A stretch of 64,000 nucleotides of DNA from Lentilactobacillus farraginis DSM 18382 = JCM 14108 (GTDB lineage: Bacteria > Bacillota > Bacilli > Lactobacillales > Lactobacillaceae), in the NCBI RefSeq assembly GCF_000583655.1, contig NZ_BAKI01000005.1, forward strand, positions 1 through 64,000, in the 5' to 3' direction. Both the position numbers and the translations under genes were made by a program. The notes under the pieces were generated by a model. It was given only the letters and a program-made list of their open reading frames with translations, was not told the origin of the DNA and did not search any database. Below, piece by piece: positions 55,043 through 63,300 of the stretch. Within the stretch, counting starts at the first letter, position 1. The number at the start of each line of letters is the position of its first letter.

Positions 55043-56212
55043 CTAAAATTCCTTTAATTCATCTCGATAATCGGCAACCTGCTCCTGCAGTCGTTGAACG
55101 TTATCGCTATCAAATTTATCAACTAGTGCTTTAGCCAGTTCAATTGCCACAACACTTTCAACGACAATTGAAGCCGGTACAATCGCCGTTGTATCGGAGC
55201 GCTCTACATTGGCCTTTTTGACTTCTTTTGTTGTGACATCAACACTTTGCAGCGGTTTATATAACGTTGGAATTGGCTTCATGGCTGCCTTAACAATGAT
55301 TGGCATGCCATTGGTCATCCCGCCTTCAAAGCCGCCCAAATGATCCGTATTTCTAAAGAAACCGGTATCTTTTCGCCAATCAATCTCATCCATTACCTGG
55401 CTGCCATAACTGGCTGCTGCCTTGAAGCCGTCACCGATTTCAACGCCCTTCATCGCGTTAACACCCATGACTGCCGCGGCCAATTTCCCATCTAATTTTG
55501 TATCCCAACTAATGTAGCTGCCAAGTCCAGCCGGCACGTTTGTCGCGATCACCCGGATAATCCCGCCGAGCGTATCACCGTCTTTTCTGGTTTTATCAAT
55601 CAAATCATGGATTGGCACCACTTTTTCCTGATCGATAATCCGTAAATCATTATGACTGATTGCCGATTCAATTTTGGCAACGTCTAATTCCGGCTTGTTA
55701 TCAGTAGAAATCGAGCCGATTTGTTCGACATAACCAACCAGCTGAATACCGACTTGCGCCAAAAGCTGCTTACAGATTGCCCCAACAGCGACACGAATCG
55801 CAGTTTCACGAGCCGATGAGCGCTCAAGGACGTTTCTTAAATCATGGTGCCGATACTTCATCCCACCAACCAAATCCGCATGGCCCGGACGAGGACGTTG
55901 AACTTTTCGCAATGTGTTCTCAGGTGTCTGCGGACTGGTGGGATTCATAATTTCGTTCCAGTGGGCATGGTCACGATTCTGAACCACCAGTGCAATTGGC
56001 GATCCCAATGTAATCCCATGACGAACCCCGCCGACAATGGTTACCTGATCATGTTCTATTTTTTGGCGGTTCCCACGACCATAGCCACCCTGCCGCTTCT
56101 TCAATTGCGCATTAATCGCTTCAATATCCAGTTGAAGCCCTGATGGGATTCCTTCAATAATCCCGGTTAATTGTGGTCCATGTGATTCTCCTGCAGTCAA
56201 GTAGTTAAGCAA
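55043..56212 (-). CDS. aroC: Chorismate synthase
   Basis: A 389-residue FMN-dependent enzyme forming chorismate from EPSP. The N-terminus LNYLTAGESHGPQLTGIIEG, RPGHADL (PRPGHADLVGGMKY) and the later FKAAASYGSQVMDEI-type region are diagnostic. The TTG at 56212 is chosen: GGAGG lies eight bases upstream and the resulting length is the family norm, although the frame is open to 56380 inside the chorismate mutase gene. Second gene of the operon. Confidence 0.92.
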   Translation of the reverse strand: MLNYLTAGESHGPQLTGIIEGIPSGLQLDIEAINAQLKKRQGGYGRGNRQKIEHDQVTIVGGVRHGITLGSPIALVVQNRDHAHWNEIMNPTSPQTPENTLRKVQRPRPGHADLVGGMKYRHHDLRNVLERSSARETAIRVAVGAICKQLLAQVGIQLVGYVEQIGSISTDNKPELDVAKIESAISHNDLRIIDQEKVVPIHDLIDKTRKDGDTLGGIIRVIATNVPAGLGSYISWDTKLDGKLAAAVMGVNAMKGVEIGDGFKAAASYGSQVMDEIDWRKDTGFFRNTDHLGGFEGGMTNGMPIIVKAAMKPIPTLYKPLQSVDVTTKEVKKANVERSDTTAIVPASIVVESVVAIELAKALVDKFDSDNVQRLQEQVADYRDELKEF

Positions 56213-56228
56213 TGTCTCATCCTCCGAA

Positions 56229-56543
56229 CTATTTATTTTGGTCTGATTTGGTATCGTGTTCAAATTGCCTGGTATTTTCCATAATTGAACGGTAAATATT
56301 CCAAATATACTGCCGTGTTTTTCGATTTGGGTCAAGTGCCGTAACACCTTCAAGCACTGCTTCCTCACGATCCGGATCAAAAACCGGCAGTCCCTGTTTT
56401 TCTTTGATCTTTCCTATTTTAGCAGCTGTTTCAAACCGCTTGGTTAATAAAGCCACAATTGATTCATCAAGTTGATTGATCTGCTTTCTGGCTTCGGTCA
56501 ATTCCTCTGAACTATTCCACGCTGGATCTGCTTTCATCAACAT
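56229..56543 (-). CDS. Chorismate mutase (AroQ type)
   Basis: A 104-residue all-helical mutase converting chorismate to prephenate. EARKQINQLDESIVALLTKRFE (N-terminal helix; key ARKQINQLD) and IGKIKEKQGLPVFDPDREE (Lys and Arg active-site residues) fit AroQ. First coding gene of the aro operon, after the leader attenuator; ribosome site GAGGTGGG. With TyrA it serves tyrosine synthesis; a prephenate dehydratase is not seen here. Confidence 0.85.
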   Translation of the reverse strand: MLMKADPAWNSSEELTEARKQINQLDESIVALLTKRFETAAKIGKIKEKQGLPVFDPDREEAVLEGVTALDPNRKTRQYIWNIYRSIMENTRQFEHDTKSDQNK

Positions 56544-56567
56544 TTATCCCACCTCGTATTTTTTCAA

Positions 56568-56847
56568 GAAAAAAACCGACTAGAATGATATCCAGCCGGT
56601 TTACGAAACTCGTAAAGAATTGGTAGTTGACCCAGCCAGACTTTTGCGTCTAGCGGCCAATAACAAAGCATTGACTCTGCACCACTCAGACGCGAACGCG
56701 TGAATTGCGCCCGCATCGCTGCGGACACTACATAAAGTAGGCATAGCCAAAATAAAACGCATTTACAAGAGATACTTGCTTTGTCATTCGTATCAATTCC
56801 TCTCATTAGATTGTCATTATTAAACCACATTAGGGGAATTCCGTCAA
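56568..56847 (-). promoter_or_regulatory. Aromatic leader-peptide attenuator of the aro operon
   Basis: Promoter TTGACG (56842-56847), 17 bases, TTTAAT (56819-56824). Leader ORF, then hairpins GTCCGCA/TGCGGGC and a long stem GCGTCT-AGTGG/CCGCT-AGACGC, then UUUACGA/UCGUAAA, and a terminator (56574-56581 with 56594-56601, T7) just before chorismate mutase. This explains the 56544-56888 gap. Several segments are shared with the leader at 62930-63208. Confidence 0.75.
56728..56787 (-). CDS. Phe/Tyr leader peptide of the aro operon
   Basis: A 19-residue ORF, MTKQVSLVNAFYFGYAYFM. Seven of its last nine residues before the stop region are Phe or Tyr interspersed with Gly and Ala. AGAGG lies about 11 bases upstream. 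Homologous to the leader at 63088-63147. Confidence 0.78.
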   Translation of the reverse strand: MTKQVSLVNAFYFGYAYFM

Positions 56848-56888
56848 CCCTAATAATTTCCTCATTTCTTTCTAATCGCCTGAGGCAT

Positions 56889-58154
56889 CTAAAAAATCGC
56901 TCGAATTTTTTCTGAAACCCGACTGCCAATTACTTGTTCAGCCGTCGTTTGCGCATGCACCCGCTGGCCATTTTGGTAAACGTCCTTATCTCCCTGAAGC
57001 ACCTTAATATCTTTAATTGGATTTTTGGTTGTCACAATAAAGTCGGCATAGTTACCAGCGGCAATTCGGCCATATTCCTGATCAACATGCATCGCTTTGG
57101 CACTGTTAATCGTTGCGGTATCAATTGCCTGTGCTGTTGTCATCCCCGCTTTTTCCACATAAAGCTGCAGCTCATAAGCACTTTCATTTTGAAAACCATT
57201 AAACGGTGTCCCGGCATCTGTGCCCATAGCAATTGGAATACCTGCCTGAACAGCTTTTGAAATACTTGCGAAGTGTTTTCTGATATTCAAAACCACTTTA
57301 TCTCTTGCCCAGTCAGGGACTACGCCACGACCGGAATTGTAAATCGCATACATCGCGTTCATCGTTGGAACAATAATCGTGCCATGGTCCTTCATCATAG
57401 CAATCGCTTCATCATCAATGTCAAAGGCGTGCTCTATCGTATCAAAGCCGGCAGCTATCGCTTCTTTGATGCCTGCATTTCCCTGGGCATGTGCCGCTGC
57501 CGTTTTTCCTTTATTGTGCGCCTCACAAACAGCTACCCGTGCCTCCGGGGCTGTAAACTGAATTTCGTCCGGCGTTTCACCTTTTTTAAGGACGCCGCCT
57601 GTAACCATCATTTTAATATTATCAACGCCATTTTTCAGTGCCTGGCGAACCCCCTTGCGCACTTCTTCGACGCCATCAACTTCATAACTGCTCAGTGAGT
57701 CGTGACCGCCTGTAATTGAAAATGACCGCCCGGAAGTCATGACCTTTGGACCTTTGATCCAGCCCTTTTCCTGCATTTTTTTAATTTCAATATCAATATC
57801 AAATTCCGCACCGACATTACGAATATAGGTAACGCCATTTGCGATTGCATCTGCCATATTACGAATGGCAAACATCGTGCACATTTCGCGGGAGTCCGGA
57901 TGACGTTTTTCCTTTCCACTCTGCCACCAATAAGTCGGCATATCCGTGATATGCGTGTGAATATTCATCAGCCCCGGCATTACAAACTGACCGTGAAAGT
58001 CAACAATTCGGTCATAAGATCGACTGGTCGCACTGCCACTACCAACTTCAATTATTTTACCGGTCTCTTCATCAACAACAATGTGCTGATTAAATACAAA
58101 ATCCTGTTTATCATGATTGTAGACTGCCGCGTTTGTATAATTAATAACTGTCAT
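56889..58154 (-). CDS. Imidazolonepropionase-like amidohydrolase
   Basis: About 421 residues of the metal-dependent amidohydrolase superfamily (Xaa-Pro/imidazolonepropionase-like branch). Metal site NIHTHITD (about residues 63-70), later HAQGN, EHAFDID and GTDAGTPF. The carboxylated-Lys position appears as KMMVTGGVL. The ATG at 58154 has AAGGGGAG eight bases upstream; an in-frame TTG at 58172 is not supported. A T-box RNA upstream ties its expression to an uncharged tRNA, so it may release an amino acid from a dipeptide or derivative. The substrate is unknown. Confidence 0.75.
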   Translation of the reverse strand: MTVINYTNAAVYNHDKQDFVFNQHIVVDEETGKIIEVGSGSATSRSYDRIVDFHGQFVMPGLMNIHTHITDMPTYWWQSGKEKRHPDSREMCTMFAIRNMADAIANGVTYIRNVGAEFDIDIEIKKMQEKGWIKGPKVMTSGRSFSITGGHDSLSSYEVDGVEEVRKGVRQALKNGVDNIKMMVTGGVLKKGETPDEIQFTAPEARVAVCEAHNKGKTAAAHAQGNAGIKEAIAAGFDTIEHAFDIDDEAIAMMKDHGTIIVPTMNAMYAIYNSGRGVVPDWARDKVVLNIRKHFASISKAVQAGIPIAMGTDAGTPFNGFQNESAYELQLYVEKAGMTTAQAIDTATINSAKAMHVDQEYGRIAAGNYADFIVTTKNPIKDIKVLQGDKDVYQNGQRVHAQTTAEQVIGSRVSEKIRAIF

Positions 58155-58234
58155 TATCCGTCTCCCCTTCAATAGGTTTTCTCTTTTTCAACTCACCCAT
58201 TAGCCATTCATTGTCAGTACTGCGATTACTTTAT

Positions 58235-58549
58235 CAAGCAAAAAAGCGCCCATCAGAAAATAATCTGAAAGGACGCTTTTACGCGGTACCACCTCACTTA
58301 CGGAATTTAAATTCCGTCTCTCACGTACGCCCAAAATACTTGGGATAACGTTGACGCTATAGTGGGCGTACCCGGATATGCCGACGACATCTAACTCGTC
58401 AAGTTGACTTTAAACAGTTAAGAAACCATGTCTTCTCAGATAACGACACTCTCTTTAGGCTTCTTAAAGTTGACTTCTCAACTTTTAAGCATTTATTTAT
58501 CGTTTTTTAATGTTGGTGGTACTTTAACTCAAAAAAATCAGTTTGTCAA
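58235..58549 (-). ncRNA. T-box leader upstream of the amidohydrolase gene
   Basis: Promoter TTGACA (58544-58549), 17 bases, TAAAGT (58521-58526). The conserved T-box AGGTGGTACCGCG is at about 58282-58295. Stem I can be drawn with helices AAGTTGA/TCAACTT and AAGAAGCC/GGTTTCTT around AGAGAG; a large stem GTACGCCCA/TGGGCGTAC follows. Terminator arms lie near 58242-58251 and 58271-58280 with T6. The specifier codon could not be assigned with confidence. The element fills most of the 58155-58700 gap. Confidence 0.92.
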
Positions 58550-58700
58550 TTCATTACAATGATTTATTGTCTTCTCTGTTTTGACAATGACCTCTCAAAG
58601 CCAATTAGCGTTCTCGTTGACATCCCGTGACTGACATGTGAAAATAAAAACGAACTTGAAAACGGCGTAATCATCAATTTACGGATTCGGGGGTTTTAAA

Positions 58701-59744
58701 ATGAGTCAAAAACACGCACTATTTCAAATTGGAGCCGCGGTACTATTAGGCTTGACACTTGGGTTAATCAGTCAACCAACATTTTCTTCGGCGGCAGCGA
58801 CACCTAAAAAATCTGCCAAAGCAACAAAGCATTTAACATACGGTGATCTGACAAACCATAATCTAAACCGGCTGGGGACGATTCGTCAATTAACCAGATC
58901 GACACTGGCAGAAACCCATAAATTATCCGGAAAGCAAGTCCAACGTTTGGTATATCTGCCGCTACCCAAACGATTAACAGCGAAAAACTTTACGCTTAGT
59001 CAGCGTTATTTAACCATTCATTTGACTAAAAACGAATATGGCGTAAAAAATGTTCCGATCCCGCTGAATAAACTGACCGGTATTATTTTAAACAGATACC
59101 TACCTGCCAAATATGATTTCACCAAACCCAAAACCGCTAAAAAAGTCGTAGCGCTAACATTTGACGACGGGCCCGATCCAACTTTAACACCCAAACTATT
59201 AAAAACATTAAAAAAGTATCACGTACCGGCTACCTTTTTTGAGGTTGGCAGCAGTGTCATTAAATATCCTAGTATCAGTCGATTGGTTCTTAAATACGGC
59301 AACCAGATTGGTAACCATTCTTGGAATCACCCGCAACTGACTTCTCTCAACAATTCAAAAGCGCTGCGTCAAATTTCATTAACCGATGCTGCTATTTACA
59401 AAGCTACCGGCACGATTCCTTATTACATCCGACCGCCGTACGGAGACGTTAACTCACGAATTGGCAACCTGTATGACCGACCAATTATCCGCTGGTCAGT
59501 TGATTCAAGAGACTGGTCCTACCTAAATACAGCCAAAACCGTTAGTCACGTTCTTTCAACAACTACAAACGGTTCGATTATTTTAATGCATGATATTCAC
59601 GCAACTTCTGTTGCCGCAGTGCCACAAATTATTCGTTCGCTAAAAAAACGTGGCTATACGTTCGTGACATTGGCCCAGTTAAATCAAAAACCATTATTAG
59701 CTAATCTACAATATTTTGGCAGAAATGACTTTCGTGGCTTCTAA
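58701..59744 (+). CDS. Secreted polysaccharide deacetylase (NodB domain)
   Basis: A 347-residue exported enzyme, probably N-deacetylating peptidoglycan or another wall glycan. Signal segment at residues about 8-32, a basic linker and N-terminal region to about 145, then the NodB domain: TFDDGPDP (about 151-158), HSWNHP (about 201-206), RPPYG (about 241-245), and LMHDIH (about 290-295). All metal and catalytic motifs are present. Ribosome site GGGGG. Monocistronic. It may protect against lysozyme. Confidence 0.85.
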   Translation: MSQKHALFQIGAAVLLGLTLGLISQPTFSSAAATPKKSAKATKHLTYGDLTNHNLNRLGTIRQLTRSTLAETHKLSGKQVQRLVYLPLPKRLTAKNFTLSQRYLTIHLTKNEYGVKNVPIPLNKLTGIILNRYLPAKYDFTKPKTAKKVVALTFDDGPDPTLTPKLLKTLKKYHVPATFFEVGSSVIKYPSISRLVLKYGNQIGNHSWNHPQLTSLNNSKALRQISLTDAAIYKATGTIPYYIRPPYGDVNSRIGNLYDRPIIRWSVDSRDWSYLNTAKTVSHVLSTTTNGSIILMHDIHATSVAAVPQIIRSLKKRGYTFVTLAQLNQKPLLANLQYFGRNDFRGF

Positions 59745-59745
59745 A

Positions 59746-59826
59746 AAACAATCCGATTTTGACAACGATTTCGACCGCACTTTCAAAGTGATCGTCGATA
59801 GCGTCAAAATCGGATTGTTTTTTAAC
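59746..59826. terminator. Bidirectional terminator after the deacetylase gene
   Basis: CAATCCGATTTTGAC pairs with GTCAAAATCGGATTG, ending in T6 on the plus side and serving the convergent gene too. Confidence 0.85.
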
Positions 59827-60636
59827 TTAGTTCAATAAGGAGCTGCCCTTTTCCAATCTGCCAATATAGAAGTAGACAAACAGACCTAATAACAGTACAC
59901 AGAGCCAGAGTAACGCATTGACAATTAGCTCATTTGAAATAAGTCCCGCTTGAAACATTGCTGAGGGAACGTCCACTATTGCATGCAATCCAATAGCCAG
60001 CGGATAAAGCCAGCTTTTTTGAACATAATTGACAGCAGCCCAGACAATTATTGACAAGAAAATCTGAATTGCAAAGGCCCCCAGCCGCTCGAAGAAAATA
60101 TTTGCGGTTGTAGAACCAGCATGATTCATCAGTGATTGGATTGCCTCATTCGGCAGTCTTGATAAGATCGCTGAATCCTTAGCATTGATAGCAACGCTGA
60201 TAACAATATAATTCACCATTCCCATCGCACCAACTAAAATCATCTCAACCCCACCGTGACCAATGCCATAGGCCAGTGCCGTTTGAATCCCGGAAACTCG
60301 CTTTTTTAAATATCGAAAAGCTAAAAAACGACCCGTTTCTTCAAATATGCCAGCAGCTAAAGCGCCGTAAATAACATACCAAAACGGATAACGGCTTGCC
60401 AACGCAATTGTGCCATCTGCGGACGGGTGAAGCACAACTGCATGTAAAATCCTTTCCAAAACCAACACAGCAATCACAAAAACAACGACCCCAACCCAAA
60501 CCGGTTTGGAGATTAAATGATACCGTTTTTTTAACCACCAATAGGTGCCAATTGGAATAAAAAGTAACCCTAATCCAACAACCGCCATTATGATAATCAT
60601 GCCACCAGAAATCGCCATAGTACCCGCTTTTTCCAT
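59827..60636 (-). CDS. YhfC family putative intramembrane protease
   Basis: A 269-residue membrane protein with about seven TMs. The catalytic-type motifs of the YhfC/PrsW/CPBP superfamily are visible: EETGR (about residues 99-103), GIGHGGVE (about 124-131) and HAIVD (about 218-222). It may cleave a membrane-bound regulator. Ribosome site AGGAG. Substrate unknown. Confidence 0.72.
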   Translation of the reverse strand: MEKAGTMAISGGMIIIMAVVGLGLLFIPIGTYWWLKKRYHLISKPVWVGVVVFVIAVLVLERILHAVVLHPSADGTIALASRYPFWYVIYGALAAGIFEETGRFLAFRYLKKRVSGIQTALAYGIGHGGVEMILVGAMGMVNYIVISVAINAKDSAILSRLPNEAIQSLMNHAGSTTANIFFERLGAFAIQIFLSIIVWAAVNYVQKSWLYPLAIGLHAIVDVPSAMFQAGLISNELIVNALLWLCVLLLGLFVYFYIGRLEKGSSLLN

Positions 60637-60797
60637 ATCAACCCACTCCTAACCAATCGATAGAAATCCCCTTTAATTTAATCCCAGCATACTACTAAAA
60701 AAACAGTCGTGGCATCTTTTTTATTAAATTCAATTGTTTTTATACAACCTCCTTGCTAAACTTAGAGCAATTATAGTCATCAGTAAGGAGTCTTTTC

Positions 60798-61553
60798 ATG
60801 ACGAAAAAAATCGTTCACGTCAAACACAAAACTTTTGAAACCGGAAAAACAAACATCGCGGTTCCCGTTACCGGCACGACCCAATCAGAAATTATCAATC
60901 AGGCAACCCGGGCACTTAAATACCAGCCTGATGTTTTGGAATGGCGAATTGACTATTATCAATCGATACTTGACCATTGTGACTACCTCGAAATCGTTAA
61001 GCAACTCAGACCACTCTTAAAAGAAACGGTGCTTTTAACGACCTTTAGAACTTCTCATGAAGGTGGCGTTTCCCAAATGATAGACACTGACTACTTTGCC
61101 ATTTATCGCTGGATCGTGGAAAACAACTTAACCGACATGCTGGATATTGAATTAAACCGTGATAAACGGTCCGTCGATACTTTAATCAGCCTCGCCCACC
61201 ACCAAAACATTTCAATTATTCTGAGCAATCACAATTTTCAAACTACTCCCAGTGCTACTGATATTTTTAAAACGCTCCACACCATGCAGAAGCGAAATGC
61301 TGATATCGGTAAAATTGCCGTTATGCCACGCAGTACCGCAGATGTTTTAACTCTGCTAAACGCAACCGAAAAAGCAAACCGCGAACTTCAGATTCCATTA
61401 ATTACGATGTCAATGGGCGATTTGGGAAAAATCAGCCGGATCAGCGGGCCCCTACTTGGATCAACTTTATCATTTGCGACTGTTGATAAAGCATCAGCTC
61501 CTGGTCAGCTCACGGTTACGGCAGTCAGACAGATTCTAGCCACCTTATTTTAA
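60798..61553 (+). CDS. aroD: 3-Dehydroquinate dehydratase, type I
   Basis: A 251-residue class I dehydroquinase forming 3-dehydroshikimate through a Schiff base. Catalytic His in ILSNHNFQ (about 143) and Lys in IGKIAVMP (about 171), and DVLEWRIDYY (about 48) fit the family. Separate from the aro operon, on the opposite strand, convergent with an MFS transporter that has an aromatic leader. AAGGAG site before the ATG. Confidence 0.92.
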   Translation: MTKKIVHVKHKTFETGKTNIAVPVTGTTQSEIINQATRALKYQPDVLEWRIDYYQSILDHCDYLEIVKQLRPLLKETVLLTTFRTSHEGGVSQMIDTDYFAIYRWIVENNLTDMLDIELNRDKRSVDTLISLAHHQNISIILSNHNFQTTPSATDIFKTLHTMQKRNADIGKIAVMPRSTADVLTLLNATEKANRELQIPLITMSMGDLGKISRISGPLLGSTLSFATVDKASAPGQLTVTAVRQILATLF

Positions 61554-61576
61554 AGAGTCGCTGCAATTCGAAACGC

Positions 61577-61612
61577 CAAAAAGCCGGATACAATCCATAT
61601 CCGGCTTTTAAC
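61577..61612. terminator. Hairpin terminator between aroD and the MFS gene
   Basis: AAAGCCGGATA...TATCCGGCTTTT hairpin with T-run on the plus side. Confidence 0.7.
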
Positions 61613-61635
61613 CACCACAATTATTTTTAAATTAA

Positions 61636-62903
61636 TTAATTATCCTTCGTTTGATCATTGGAAACGATACCTGCCCCCAGCCGGCTTAAACCGACGAGCA
61701 TTCGGCGAGCAGCCTGTACAATGCCCTTGGAGCTTAACGATACGGCTGCTAAAATTACCAGTGCTGTACCAACCAACTCAATCATAACATCAAAGTTCAT
61801 TACCAACTGAATGTTGGTTTTCGATAACCAGCCCGTTACAATTGGAATGGTAAAAGTTGCAATGCTGCCAAAAGTAAAATACGTTCCCGTAATAATGCCT
61901 TTATGCTTTGGAAACATCTTCAACAAAACATTTAAAGCAATCTGCATTACACCACCGGCCGCCGTAAAACCAAACGCAAACGCGGCAATCAGTGTCACCA
62001 AGACTGCTGTAGAATGACTGACAACAAAAATTGCAAGTAGGGAAAGACTATTCATCACTATCAGCAACCTAGTTTCTGATATTTTCATTTTTAATAAGCC
62101 AAAGTTAAAAATTACACCGCTGATTGAACCGATACTGTAAAGAGACAGCAATCCGTGTGAAACCAGCGAACTGTACCCCAGGTTATCGGTGGCAAACATA
62201 CTAATCCATTGCGTAAACAGAATCATAATGGCCATCGTTGTATAACCGTAAATTGCCAACGAAATTGTCGCCATCACTTTTCGTCCTCGGGACACTTTTT
62301 CATGACTCTCAATAAATGCTTCGTCGACATGGTTTATTTCCGGGAAAGTCACACCCCGCAAAATAAACAGGTTTGCTACCAATACCAATAACGTCCCGAT
62401 AAATGACCAGCCAAACCATAAGCTTTTAGTTTCCAACATGGCAATTACCAATGGCAGAATAAATTCGCCAAGGGACATGAACGCTTTAATAAAAACATTG
62501 GAAGCACTTGACTGCCACCCATTTCAACAAAGGTCGGGTACGTTCCGGAATCAAGAGCCGAATTGGCCACACCGGCAATAATTGCGAAACCATAGGCGAC
62601 TGCAATATTATGTGTAAACGGAATCCCAATAAAGAAAATCATATAACTAAAAACGCCGGTCAGAACCAGTTGTCGGCGACCAAACCGATCCGATAAGTAT
62701 CCAAATAAAAAGTACGCAATTAATTTACCAATTCCAATTCCTGAAATAACGTAGGAAACCGTTGCAATCGGTACTTTCCAGAAATTTCCCAACGCCTGCA
62801 TGTTTTGCGTTAAGATAATCAAGCCGATTCCATGGACCAGGTAGTTTAAGTAAAGACTGATTGACAGCCTTCGTTTATTGGACTTTGTCATCGTATTTGC
62901 CAT
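61636..62903 (-). pseudogene. MFS transporter under aromatic leader control, frameshifted (one missing base)
   Basis: A 422-residue, 12-TM major facilitator if one base is restored near 62505-62515 (SASNVFIKAFMSLGEFILPL). Motif A-like GYLSDRFGRRQ (about residue 68) is in the first frame. The substrate is unknown, but the leader upstream encodes Tyr-Tyr-Tyr-Gly-Tyr-Ala-Trp-Phe and resembles that of the aro operon. This predicts uptake of an aromatic amino acid or a shikimate-type precursor. Convergent with aroD. Confidence 0.75.
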
Positions 62904-62929
62904 TGTGTATCACATTCCTCTCGAAGTAT

Positions 62930-63208
62930 TAAAAAAACCAGCCGGATTCAAATATCCAGCTGGCTAATTTTCTACTCGCGTAAAAGAATTATCCTATCCA
63001 GCCAGACCCGAACGTCCAGCTGGCAACAACCAATAACGGCTTTGCGGGTCAGACGCGAACGCGGCAGCGCCCGCATCTAAACGGGCGCTATCTAAACCAG
63101 GCATAGCCGTAATAGTACGCATTAAGTTGTTGAACAATTTTTGTCATAGTGAAATTCCTTTCTGTTTTATGTTGAACCTATTAAAACACATTAGAAAATA
63201 TTCGTCAA
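62930..63208 (-). promoter_or_regulatory. Aromatic leader-peptide attenuator of the MFS transporter
   Basis: Promoter TTGACG (63203-63208), 17 bases, TTTAAT (63180-63185), the same boxes as the aro operon. After the leader come GCGCCCG/CGGGCGC, GACCCG/CGGGTC and a terminator (62938-62947 with 62953-62962, T7). CTGGCT (63000-63005) can pair with AGCCAG (62959-62964) and would disrupt the terminator. This element fills most of 62904-63300. Confidence 0.78.
63088..63147 (-). CDS. Tyr/Trp/Phe leader peptide of the MFS transporter
   Basis: A 19-residue ORF, MTKIVQQLNAYYYGYAWFR, with AAGGA eight bases upstream. Eleven of 19 residues equal the aro-operon leader, which has the same length. Confidence 0.8.
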   Translation of the reverse strand: MTKIVQQLNAYYYGYAWFR

Positions 63209-63231
63209 CATTAAAATTATCTTATTTTAAA

Positions 63232-63288
63232 CAAAAAAATCGAGAACCAATTTGATAGGTTTTCAAATGGGTTCTCGATTAATGATTT
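63232..63288 (-). terminator. Terminator after the binding-protein gene
   Basis: ATCGAGAACCCATTTG pairs with CAAATTGGTTCTCGAT, then T7 on the minus strand. Confidence 0.85.
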
Positions 63289-63300
63289 ATGCATCCAAAA

